Counted from the stretch's first letter, positions 1 to 6,470 are shown. The stretch is DNA of 6,470 nt from JAAXTT01 sp964530215 (GCA_964530215.1 CAZHAJ010000104.1:1-6470), one strand, 5' to 3'. Notes: generated by a model not told the origin, from the letters alone. A program made the numbers and translations.

Positions 1-432
1 ACCCTTACCGCTGCAGTAATTAAGGATAAAGATCTGATTTTAGCTCACGTGGGTGACAGTCGGGCTTATTTGGTGAGGGATGGTAATATAAAACCTCTGA
101 CCGAGGATCATTCTTTGGTTCAGGAATTGTTGAGACACGGTGGGATAACCAGAAAACAAGCAAGGGAACACCCCCAAAGGAACGTACTGACAAGGGCTTT
201 GGGAATCAAGCCATCGGTGGAAGTTGATGTTAATGAGTTTATGGTGGCTAGCGGTGATATTATAATTTTGTGTACAGATGGACTATACAATCTGGTAAGT
301 GATAAATTTATACTGGAATCAGTGCTTGGCGCATCTGATCCCGATGAGATAACCAAAAATTTGGTTGATGCGGCTCTAAAAGCCGGTGGTGCTGATAATA
401 TTTCTGTGATAGCGGTTGAAATCGATGATTAG
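1..432 (+). CDS. prpC: PP2C-family protein serine/threonine phosphatase (PrpC/Stp), C-terminal part
   Basis: The open frame runs from the first base of the window to TAG at 430-432, giving 143 visible residues of a protein that normally has about 240. The start and the N-terminal metal-binding DGMGGH-type motif lie upstream. Visible PP2C (PPM) motifs are GDSRAY (visible residues 17-22), TEDHSL, the RNVLTRALG segment, the metal-ligand TDGL (Asp codon 277-279) and the terminal GADNIS (Asp-Asn codons 394-399). Members are soluble, Mn2+/Mg2+-dependent phosphatases that dephosphorylate Ser/Thr kinase substrates and the kinase itself. The PASTA kinase encoded downstream at 3214 is the expected partner. 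The GTG at 49 lies inside the conserved GDSRAY region and is not the true start. The gene overlaps the next one by 8 bases if that starts at 425. The family call is secure; pairing with PrkC is inferred from context. Confidence 0.95.
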   Translation, partial: TLTAAVIKDKDLILAHVGDSRAYLVRDGNIKPLTEDHSLVQELLRHGGITRKQAREHPQRNVLTRALGIKPSVEVDVNEFMVASGDIIILCTDGLYNLVSDKFILESVLGASDPDEITKNLVDAALKAGGADNISVIAVEIDD

Positions 433-1696
433 AAAAGATGAAATGAAGCTATTGTTGGCGGGTGCACTATTTATAGCCGCCGGAGGTTTCACGCTGTTTT
501 TATGGCAAAAAGATGACGCCAGAATGATTTTTGTGGGTGCGTCAGTACCGGTGTTGGCCTATATTTTGGTGAGCATCAGCTGGCAGTTTGTGGGTTTTAA
601 AGGAGATCAGTATCTTTTACCTGTTGTGGCGGTGTTTTCATACACCAGCCTTATTTTTCTGTATAGACTATATCCAGAATATGCCTTAAGGCAGTTTGTC
701 TGGATGATGATTGGACTATTTTTTCTTTTCATTACTACCAGGATTTTTTCAAACTACAAGTGGCTGTCCGAATATAAGTATATATATGGACTGTTGGGAG
801 CGATAATGCTGATTGTTCCCATATTTTTGGGCATAGAACAAGGCGGTGCAAAAAGTTGGCTTGATTTCGGAATTTTTAATGTACAGCCTTCAGAATTTGT
901 TAAAATATTGGTGGTATTATTTCTTGCTTCCTTTATGTCTGAGAACAAAATGGAACTCATCAGAGGGTCCAACTCCTTTATGGGTTTTAATATGCCTGGA
1001 ATCAAAGAATGGGGCCCACTGTTGGGCATGTGGGGTATTTCTCTGATAATACTTGTTTTTCAAAGGGACTTGGGTACAGCCTTAATTTACTTTGGCACAT
1101 TTCTTGCTATGGTTTATGTTGCCACGGCAAGACTGCTTTATGTTTTGTCTGGATTTGCTTTGTTTGCGGCAGGGAGCTCTTTTAGTTATCTCATTTTTGA
1201 CCACGTCAGGCAAAGGGTTAACATATGGCTGCTTAATCCATATAATTTTATAGATCTACAGGGACAAGATTATGATCAGGCATACCAGATAGTACAGTCC
1301 CTATTTGCTATTGGGGCAGGAGGTTTGATTGGTGCCGGACTGGGTGAAGGCTACCCCAAATTTATACCGGCAGTTCATACTGACCTTATTTTTGCCGCCA
1401 TCACAGAAGAATTGGGATTGATGGGTGGATTGGGGATAATCCTTCTATATATCTTTTTTGTTTATAGGGGGCTAAAGGTGGCCTTGGCGGCGAAGGACGA
1501 TTTTTCGAAATTACTGGCATCGGGATTAACCGCCCTCATGGCATTACAGTCTTTTATTATAATTGGAGGAGTAACTAAGCTTCTTCCTTTAACAGGGATA
1601 ACCCTTCCCTTTATTAGCTATGGAGGCAGTTCACTGGTGGCAAATTACATTATTCTAGGGATGCTGTTAAGTATATCCCATGAGGGGCACTCATGA
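425..1696 (+). CDS. rodA: SEDS-family peptidoglycan glycosyltransferase (RodA/FtsW/SpoVE type)
   Basis: This polytopic membrane protein should polymerise lipid II into glycan strands, working with a class B PBP; the next gene encodes one. With the ATG at 425 it has 423 residues. Family marks are GGAKSW followed by QPSEF (154-158), FQRDLGTA, the QRVNIWLLNP loop, VHTDLIF (catalytic-type Asp at 320) and PLTGITLPFISYGGSS (388-403). I count about 12 hydrophobic segments rather than the usual 10. The extra pair is at the N-terminus (about 9-27 and 34-53), ahead of a segment ending in YRLYPEYALRQ (80-90); this looks like actinobacterial RodA. Start choice: TTG 416, ATG 425 and ATG 443 are in frame and none has a clear Shine-Dalgarno. 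I chose ATG 425 because it overlaps the phosphatase stop (8 bases), suggesting translational coupling. RodA (elongation), FtsW (division) and SpoVE cannot be told apart safely from sequence alone; I lean to RodA from the pairing with PbpA. Confidence 0.93.
   Translation: MIRKDEMKLLLAGALFIAAGGFTLFLWQKDDARMIFVGASVPVLAYILVSISWQFVGFKGDQYLLPVVAVFSYTSLIFLYRLYPEYALRQFVWMMIGLFFLFITTRIFSNYKWLSEYKYIYGLLGAIMLIVPIFLGIEQGGAKSWLDFGIFNVQPSEFVKILVVLFLASFMSENKMELIRGSNSFMGFNMPGIKEWGPLLGMWGISLIILVFQRDLGTALIYFGTFLAMVYVATARLLYVLSGFALFAAGSSFSYLIFDHVRQRVNIWLLNPYNFIDLQGQDYDQAYQIVQSLFAIGAGGLIGAGLGEGYPKFIPAVHTDLIFAAITEELGLMGGLGIILLYIFFVYRGLKVALAAKDDFSKLLASGLTALMALQSFIIIGGVTKLLPLTGITLPFISYGGSSLVANYIILGMLLSISHEGHS
1682..1687 (+). 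promoter_or_regulatory. Ribosome binding site of pbpA
   Basis: GAGGGG lies inside the 3' end of the SEDS gene, five bases before the ATG at 1693. It supports the start that overlaps the upstream stop codon and fits coupled translation of the SEDS-PBP pair. Confidence 0.7.
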
Positions 1697-3183
1697 ATGA
1701 AAACATTAAGAAACTAGGTTACTTTTTCATAATTATTTTTTCCATTTTGGGGGTTTATCTTGGGTATCTTAATTCGATATTGGGTCCCAAAATGGCTGTT
1801 GATCCCCACAATAGACGTTTGGCAGCAGCTGAGCAAGCAATAGCACGGGGGACTGTTTATGATAAGCATGGCGTTGTATTAGCCGAGGACAAAGAGGTTA
1901 ACGGAATAAAAAGACGAAATTATCCTTTGGGTATCAGTGGTGCACATTTGGTGGGATATGTATCACAGCAATATGGCCGGACGGGAGTTGAGTCTGTTTT
2001 TGATCAATATCTTTTGGGAATTGATCAGGCAGGGAAAATTAAGTCCATGTTGGATAAGTTATTTGGCAGACAACAGTTGGGATATGATATTGTCTTAAGT
2101 ATAGATGCAAAGTTGCAGAGAGAAGCTGCAAATTTATTAAAAGGGAGGAAGGGGGCAGTGGTTGCCCTTGATCCCAAAAGCGGAAAAATATTAGCTATGG
2201 TAAGTTTACCTTCTTTTGACCCTAATTTGATAGACACCGTTGTGGGTAACAAGCAAACAATGCAGAACGGTAATAACATTAATATTCCTATTACCGGTTA
2301 TGACATGCTGGTGGAACAGTCCCAGTCAGCACCTTTATTAAACAGGGCCTCTAGGGGTATTTATCCTCCCGGATCTGTCTTTAAAATCATCACCGAGGCC
2401 GGTGCATTGGAAGCTAACCCTGTAAATATTGATAGAAAATATGATTGTGAAGGTAGTCTAGAGATAGATGGATTTATCCTAAAGGATCTGGCCCGTCACG
2501 GTTTGGTAGACCTAAACAAAGGGATGGCTTTATCCTGCAACACTTATTTTGCTTCATTGGGTTTGGAGTTAGGTGAAGAGAAATTTAAAAATACCGTTAA
2601 ATCTTTTGGTTTTGAGCTAATAGATTATACTGATTCAGGAAAACAGGTGGGACAATACCCGGTGATTAATGGAGAAGTACCCTTTAATCCCGGCACGGTT
2701 CCTGCAAATACTTTTTCTCAGGCAGAGCTGGCTTCATCGGCAATGGGTCAAGGAAGAGTATTGGTAAGCCCTCTTCAAATGGCGTTGGTGGCATCTGCAG
2801 TAGCCAATGGAGGAGTTATTAAAAAACCAAGCATACTGGAATATGTGGTTTCTAAAAATGGTCTGGTAATTAAAAAGGGGACTGCGGAGACATTATCCAC
2901 TCCCATTACTTCCCAAACAGCCGGAATACTTGCTCAAGCCATGGTGGAGACAGTGAGGTCAGGTACCGGAACCACTGCTTCAATATCCGGTATACAGGTG
3001 GCGGGAAAAACAGGTTCTGCTCAAAATCCAAGTGGTGATACCCATGCTTGGTTTATCGGCTTTGCTCCGGCAGATGAGCCTGAGATTGTGGTTTCGGTAG
3101 TTGTGGAAAACGCTGGTGGAGGATCTGCCGTGTCCGCTCCCATTGCTAGGGAAATAATAAAACAATATTTAAATTTTAAATAA
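1693..3183 (+). CDS. pbpA: Class B penicillin-binding protein, D,D-transpeptidase (PbpA/PBP2/FtsI family)
   Basis: Encodes a 496-residue membrane-anchored transpeptidase that cross-links peptidoglycan stem peptides outside the membrane, probably as partner of the SEDS polymerase just upstream. There is one N-terminal membrane anchor (about 8-26), then the class B N-terminal motif RGTVYD (52-57), a segment with AHLVGYVSQQYGRTGVES, and the transpeptidase domain from about 150 to the end. All three active-site motifs are intact: SVFK (nucleophile Ser228, Lys231), SCN (281-283) and KTG (439-441). It is short for a class B PBP and has no C-terminal PASTA repeats, in size and layout resembling actinobacterial PbpA. 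The ATG overlaps the previous stop as ATGA (1693-1696) and has GAGGGG five bases upstream, so the start is well supported. The family is certain; whether it serves elongation, division or sporulation is not shown by the sequence. Confidence 0.95.
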   Translation: MNENIKKLGYFFIIIFSILGVYLGYLNSILGPKMAVDPHNRRLAAAEQAIARGTVYDKHGVVLAEDKEVNGIKRRNYPLGISGAHLVGYVSQQYGRTGVESVFDQYLLGIDQAGKIKSMLDKLFGRQQLGYDIVLSIDAKLQREAANLLKGRKGAVVALDPKSGKILAMVSLPSFDPNLIDTVVGNKQTMQNGNNINIPITGYDMLVEQSQSAPLLNRASRGIYPPGSVFKIITEAGALEANPVNIDRKYDCEGSLEIDGFILKDLARHGLVDLNKGMALSCNTYFASLGLELGEEKFKNTVKSFGFELIDYTDSGKQVGQYPVINGEVPFNPGTVPANTFSQAELASSAMGQGRVLVSPLQMALVASAVANGGVIKKPSILEYVVSKNGLVIKKGTAETLSTPITSQTAGILAQAMVETVRSGTGTTASISGIQVAGKTGSAQNPSGDTHAWFIGFAPADEPEIVVSVVVENAGGGSAVSAPIAREIIKQYLNFK

Positions 3184-3197
3184 TTAATGTGGTATCT

Positions 3198-3207
3198 AAG
3201 GGGGTGA
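3198..3207 (+). promoter_or_regulatory. Strong ribosome binding site of prkC
   Basis: AAGGGGGTGA sits six bases before the ATG at 3214. It matches the ideal AAGGAGGTGA at nine of ten positions. It lies in the largest gap between genes here (30 bases, 3184-3213), so the kinase can be translated independently of pbpA, unlike the overlapping genes upstream. I saw no hairpin terminator in this gap. Confidence 0.85.
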
Positions 3208-3213
3208 AAGACA

Positions 3214-5100
3214 ATGATTGGGAAATTGCTGGGTAATCGATATGAAATAGTAAAACAATTGGGTGGCGGCGGAATGGCCGTTGTATACAAGGGTAAGGAT
3301 ACCATATTAAACCGCATGGTTACTATCAAACTTCTGAGAGCTGAGTTTACTTCAGACGAAGATTTCGTCCGCAGATTCAGACGGGAAGCACAGTCTGTGG
3401 CCAGTCTTTCTCATCCCAATATCGTCAGTATATATGATGTAGGCAAAGAAAATGATTTGCATTACCTGGTGATGGAGTATGTTGACGGTGAAGATTTGAG
3501 AAGTGTCATTAAAAGGGAAGGCCGTCTGGAGCAAAGCAGAGCTGTGAAAATTGTCCAACAGATTTGTGACGCCCTTGAACATGCTCATGAAAGTCAAATT
3601 GTTCATAGAGATGTTAAGCCGCACAATATATTGCTGACCAAAGGTGGAAGGGCAAAGTTAACGGATTTTGGAATAGCCAGAGAAGCCAGCACAGTCACCA
3701 TGACCGGTTCGGATACTATTGTGGGTTCAGTTCATTACTTGTCCCCAGAGCAGGCCAGAGGCGAAGTGGCCGGTCCTAAATCAGATATATATTCCTTGGG
3801 AATCTCGTTTTATGAGATGCTTACCGGAGGTGTTCCTTTTACCGGGGATACTCCTATAGCCATAGCTTTAAAGCATATTCAAGATAATCCTAAACCAATC
3901 AGCATGGTAATCCCTGATATTTTGCCAGAGATTGAGCATGTAGTCATGAGGGCTCTGCAAAAGGATCCCGATAAAAGGTTTAGTACCGTGGGAGATATGT
4001 CTTTTCAATTGGAGGAGGCATTAATAAACAATGATTCAGATACCACCAGGATAATTCCATTAAATCCATTGGAAGAAAAAATGCTTAAAAAAGCAGATAT
4101 AAATAAGCAGAATAGATCTGAATATTATCAGCAGAAACCTGAAGTGGTTGCCGTAGGTTCTAAAAGAATTTCCCCCGCAGGTTGGGCCATGATAATCACC
4201 TTGATAATATTGCTTTTTGCAGGATTTGCTTACGGATACAATAAATATATTAATGTCCCTGAAATGGTTGTTCCCGACGTTGTGGGCAAAGAACTTCAGG
4301 AAGCTCAGCAAATATTGGCAGACAAAGGACTAAAAAGCAAGGTGGTGGAAAAATATCACCAAACTGTTCCCGAAGGGGTGGTTATTTCACAGGATCCCAG
4401 TTCTGAAGGCCCTCCTGTTAAGATAAACAGGATTATAGAGTTAACGGTAAGCAAAGGTGCAGATTTAGGAACTGTGCCCAATGTGGTTAAACTCAGTCTA
4501 GCTGAAGCTAGAGCTAAGCTAACCGAAGCAGGCTTTGAAGCGGATGAGTCTGTTAAAGAAGTGGCCAGTGCTGAAATTGAGGAAGGTTTTGTGGTAAGTC
4601 AACAGCCTGATGCTTACTCCAGAGCTCCAAAAAGAACGAAAATAACACTAACCGTTTCAAAAGGGCCGGAAACTGCGTTGACCATGGTGGATCTAAAGGG
4701 GTTAACATTGGAGCAAGCCAGAATTAAGTTGAGTGAGCAAGGCTTAGAGATTAATCCAGATATACAGCATCAATCTAGTACCGATTATTTCAGAGGTCAG
4801 ATAATTGCTCAATCACCCGGACCAGATCAACCGGTTACCAGGGAAACCTCGATAAAAGTAACGGTAAGTACCGGACCTGGCCCTTCCTTTAAGGAGGTTG
4901 ATGTTACGGTTCAGGTGCCGGATGACGGAAATACACACGAAGTAAGAATATCTATTGCTGATGCCAACGGGACAAAGGATGTATACATCAGTACCCATTA
5001 CCCCGGTGATAGAGTAAAACAAAGTGTACGATATTGGGGTAAAGCTGTTTTAAGGATTTATCTTGACGAGCAGCAGATTAAGGAAGAAAATTTGGATTAG
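3214..5100 (+). CDS. prkC: Membrane Ser/Thr protein kinase with three PASTA repeats (PrkC/Stk1)
   Basis: A 628-residue sensor kinase. The cytoplasmic Hanks-type kinase domain (about 10-270) has the Gly-rich loop GGGGMAVVY, catalytic Lys39 in VTIK, helix-C Glu58, HRDVKPHN (131-138, catalytic Asp133), DFG (151-153), an activation loop with Thr160/162/164, and SPE (177-179). A polar linker with SDTTRIIPL (275-283) leads to one membrane helix (about 323-342). Three extracellular PASTA repeats follow (about 350-415, 418-484 and 489-554), each ending in a TVSKG or TVSTG signature, then a C-terminal domain (about 559-628) matching in place and size the Ig-like domain of B. subtilis PrkC. PASTA kinases bind muropeptides or lipid II and control wall synthesis, dormancy exit and translation. 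It follows pbpA by 30 bases with its own strong ribosome site, and its likely antagonist phosphatase opens the cluster. Length and domain order match Firmicute PrkC, so the call is firm. Confidence 0.97.
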   Translation: MIGKLLGNRYEIVKQLGGGGMAVVYKGKDTILNRMVTIKLLRAEFTSDEDFVRRFRREAQSVASLSHPNIVSIYDVGKENDLHYLVMEYVDGEDLRSVIKREGRLEQSRAVKIVQQICDALEHAHESQIVHRDVKPHNILLTKGGRAKLTDFGIAREASTVTMTGSDTIVGSVHYLSPEQARGEVAGPKSDIYSLGISFYEMLTGGVPFTGDTPIAIALKHIQDNPKPISMVIPDILPEIEHVVMRALQKDPDKRFSTVGDMSFQLEEALINNDSDTTRIIPLNPLEEKMLKKADINKQNRSEYYQQKPEVVAVGSKRISPAGWAMIITLIILLFAGFAYGYNKYINVPEMVVPDVVGKELQEAQQILADKGLKSKVVEKYHQTVPEGVVISQDPSSEGPPVKINRIIELTVSKGADLGTVPNVVKLSLAEARAKLTEAGFEADESVKEVASAEIEEGFVVSQQPDAYSRAPKRTKITLTVSKGPETALTMVDLKGLTLEQARIKLSEQGLEINPDIQHQSSTDYFRGQIIAQSPGPDQPVTRETSIKVTVSTGPGPSFKEVDVTVQVPDDGNTHEVRISIADANGTKDVYISTHYPGDRVKQSVRYWGKAVLRIYLDEQQIKEENLD

Positions 5101-5106
5101 GTGAGG
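5100..5106 (+). promoter_or_regulatory. Ribosome binding site that sets the GTG start of rsgA
   Basis: GGTGAGG begins at the last base of the prkC stop codon and lies five bases before GTG 5112. It is the only good Shine-Dalgarno near the 5' end of rsgA, and starting here gives an N-terminus of usual length for RsgA. Confidence 0.7.
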
Positions 5107-5111
5107 TCTTT

Positions 5112-5987
5112 GTGATAAAGGGAGTTGTAATAAAAGCTTATGGTGGTTTTTACTATGTAAAGTCTGAAGATGACCTTTGGGAGTGCAGCTTAAGAGGTAT
5201 ATTCAGGCACCGCAACGTCGATGTGGTGGTGGGAGACCAGGTGGGAGTTAGTCCCCAGGGTGATTTTAAAGGTGTTATTGAAAAGGTTTTTTCGCGTAAA
5301 AACTTGTTAAACAGACCTTTAGTGGCGAACATAGATCAGGCGGTTATGATTTTTGCGGTGAAGGACCCTGAACCTTCCCTTACTCTGTTGGATAGATTTT
5401 TGGTTCAGATTGCGGCCCAGGGAATAACACCGGTTTTATGTTTTAATAAAGTGGATTTGCTCAAAGGCAAGGAAAATACTCTTTTAATTCCATATGTTAA
5501 AGCGGGATATAAGATAATAAATACCAGTACTAAAGATAATACCGGTATCCAATCCCTTAGGGACATATTAATTAAGGGAATAACAGTCTTTGCCGGTCCT
5601 TCAGGGGTAGGAAAAAGCAGCTTGTTAAACTCTATACAGCCGGGTCTTTCCTTAAAGACAGGGGAAATCGGCAGTAAAATCAGGAGAGGGAAACATACCA
5701 CCAGGCATGTTGAACTGCTGTCTTTAAAGATTGGCGGTTTGGTGGCTGATACTCCCGGTTTTTCAAGCCTTTTTTTGCCTGACATAAGTAAGGAGGAGCT
5801 TTGTTATTATTATCCGGAAATAGAAAAATACTCTGAGGACTGTAAGTATAGGGGATGTCTGCATTATGCGGAACCTAAGTGTGCCGTAAAAGAAGCATTA
5901 GAAAGAAATGAAATAGATCGGGGCCGGTATTTGCGATACATTGAAATACTAGAAGAAATTATTGAAGAGGAAAGGAGTTTTTCATGA
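5112..5987 (+). CDS. rsgA: Small ribosomal subunit biogenesis GTPase RsgA (YjeQ/CpgA)
   Basis: A 291-residue, circularly permuted GTPase that acts late in 30S subunit maturation, where its GTPase is stimulated by the ribosome. An N-terminal OB-fold (about 1-70) is followed by the GTPase motifs in permuted order: NKVD (112-115, G4), then GPSGVGKSS (162-170, P-loop with Lys168), KHTTRH (194-199) and DTPG (213-216, G3). The C-terminal zinc site is complete, with Cys244, Cys249, His251 and Cys257 in C-x4-C-x-H-x5-C spacing. Length is normal for the family. The start is GTG at 5112, placed by GGTGAGG five bases upstream; prkC stops 11 bases before. In B. subtilis the orthologue CpgA is a known PrkC substrate and sits beside prkC, so the linkage to the kinase is meaningful. 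No defect is seen. Confidence 0.97.
   Translation: MIKGVVIKAYGGFYYVKSEDDLWECSLRGIFRHRNVDVVVGDQVGVSPQGDFKGVIEKVFSRKNLLNRPLVANIDQAVMIFAVKDPEPSLTLLDRFLVQIAAQGITPVLCFNKVDLLKGKENTLLIPYVKAGYKIINTSTKDNTGIQSLRDILIKGITVFAGPSGVGKSSLLNSIQPGLSLKTGEIGSKIRRGKHTTRHVELLSLKIGGLVADTPGFSSLFLPDISKEELCYYYPEIEKYSEDCKYRGCLHYAEPKCAVKEALERNEIDRGRYLRYIEILEEIIEEERSFS
5971..5977 (+). promoter_or_regulatory. Ribosome binding site of rpe
   Basis: AAAGGAG lies within the last codons of rsgA, six bases before the ATG at 5984. It confirms the ATGA-overlapping start of rpe. Confidence 0.8.
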
Positions 5988-6470
5988 TTAAAATAGCTCC
6001 ATCTATTTTGTCATCAGATTTTACAATATTAGGTGAACAGGTACGGCTGGTTGAAGAAGCCGGGGCTGAATATCTGCATCTAGATATAATGGACGGGCAT
6101 TTTGTTCCCAATATAACCTTTGGACCAACGGTAGTTGCTTCAATAAGAAAAATATCAGGAATGATCTTTGACGTTCATTTGATGATTGAAAATCCTGACT
6201 GTTATATAAAAGATTTTATTGATGCCGGGGCAGATATAGTAACAGTGCATGCTGAAACTTGCAAACATTTGCATAGGACACTTCAATTGATAAAAAATTC
6301 GGGGGTTAAGGCAGGGGTTGCCCTAAATCCCCATACGCATCCTTCTTGTCTTGAGTATGTTTTGCCCATGTTGGATCTGGTTTTGGTAATGTCGGTAAAC
6401 CCGGGTTTTGGAGGTCAGGATTTTATAGCGGAAAGTTTGCCAAAAATCAGACTTGTCAAGCAGATGATTA
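5984..6470 (+). CDS. rpe: Ribulose-phosphate 3-epimerase, N-terminal part (cut by window end)
   Basis: The first 162 residues of a TIM-barrel enzyme of about 215-220 residues that interconverts D-ribulose 5-phosphate and D-xylulose 5-phosphate in the cytosolic pentose phosphate pathway. Visible family marks are the N-terminal APSILSSDF, LHLDIMDGHFVPN (metal ligand His32, catalytic Asp34), FDVHLMI (His65) and the phosphate-binding stretch MSVNPGFGGQ (136-145). The second catalytic Asp, in the later VDGG-type motif, lies past the window end. The ATG overlaps the rsgA stop as ATGA (5984-5987) and has AAAGGAG six bases upstream, so the start is clear and translation is probably coupled to rsgA. 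The rsgA-rpe adjacency is conserved in Firmicutes. Confidence 0.97.
   Translation, partial: MIKIAPSILSSDFTILGEQVRLVEEAGAEYLHLDIMDGHFVPNITFGPTVVASIRKISGMIFDVHLMIENPDCYIKDFIDAGADIVTVHAETCKHLHRTLQLIKNSGVKAGVALNPHTHPSCLEYVLPMLDLVLVMSVNPGFGGQDFIAESLPKIRLVKQMI

Noticed and set aside
49..51. GTG at 49 as start of the phosphatase
   Set aside because: It falls at the GDSRAY motif in the middle of the PP2C domain; the frame stays open to base 1 with matching family sequence, so the gene is cut by the window edge rather than starting here.
846..1046. 66-codon + strand open frame in another frame of the SEDS gene
   Set aside because: It overlaps the QPSEF region of the real gene in a different frame and has no family signature.
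3143..3171. Possible internal promoter before prkC (TTGCTA, 17 bases, TATTTA)
   Set aside because: The -35-like box matches 4 of 6 bases and the -10-like box only 3 of 6, in an AT-rich coding end where such matches are expected by chance. Mapping of transcript ends would be needed to claim it.
3184..3213. Terminator in the largest gap between genes
   Set aside because: The 30 bases contain no GC-rich stem followed by a T run; they hold only the prkC ribosome site.
3021..3329. 102-codon minus-strand open frame across the pbpA-prkC junction
   Set aside because: It opposes the conserved KTG region of pbpA and the Gly-rich loop of prkC, and the translation looks like non-coding sequence rich in Pro, Thr and Ile.
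5405..5785. 126-codon open frame on the minus strand inside rsgA
   Set aside because: It lies wholly opposite the conserved GTPase domain of rsgA, its product has no recognisable motif, and it is best explained as a shadow of the real gene.

Overview
The window carries six protein genes, all on the + strand and packed end to end, with no RNA gene, mobile element, CRISPR array or gene-free stretch longer than 30 bases. The moderate-to-low GC, strong AGGAGG-type ribosome binding sites, the PrkC/PrpC-type signalling pair and the rsgA-rpe tail point to a Firmicute. A member of the Clostridia such as the Peptococcaceae/Desulfotomaculum group is my best guess, inferred from gene order and protein flavour only.

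Layout: 1-432 is the C-terminal part of a PP2C-type Ser/Thr protein phosphatase (prpC/stp, start outside the window). 425-1696 is a SEDS-family peptidoglycan glycosyltransferase (RodA/FtsW). 1693-3183 is a class B penicillin-binding protein (transpeptidase, PbpA type). 3214-5100 is a membrane Ser/Thr kinase with three PASTA repeats and a C-terminal extracellular domain (PrkC). 5112-5987 is the ribosome-assembly GTPase RsgA. 5984-6470 is the N-terminal three quarters of ribulose-phosphate 3-epimerase (Rpe), cut by the window edge.

Four of the five junctions overlap or lie within 11 bases of each other, and the fifth (pbpA-prkC) is only 30 bases, so this is very probably one transcription unit whose promoter and terminator are both outside the window. 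Functionally it joins a cell-wall polymerase/crosslinker pair (SEDS + bPBP) to the kinase/phosphatase pair that senses cell-wall fragments, followed by a ribosome maturation GTPase and a pentose-phosphate enzyme.

The notable point is the order. In Bacillus subtilis prpC, prkC, cpgA(rsgA) and rpe are contiguous, whereas here a SEDS-PBP pair sits between phosphatase and kinase, as in the actinobacterial pstP-rodA-pbpA-pknA-pknB cluster. The SEDS protein also has an extra N-terminal pair of membrane helices and a YRL-x-PE-x-ALRQ motif of the actinobacterial RodA type. I found no unknown system. The window is a well-conserved core cell-wall/signalling operon with a few details worth checking.
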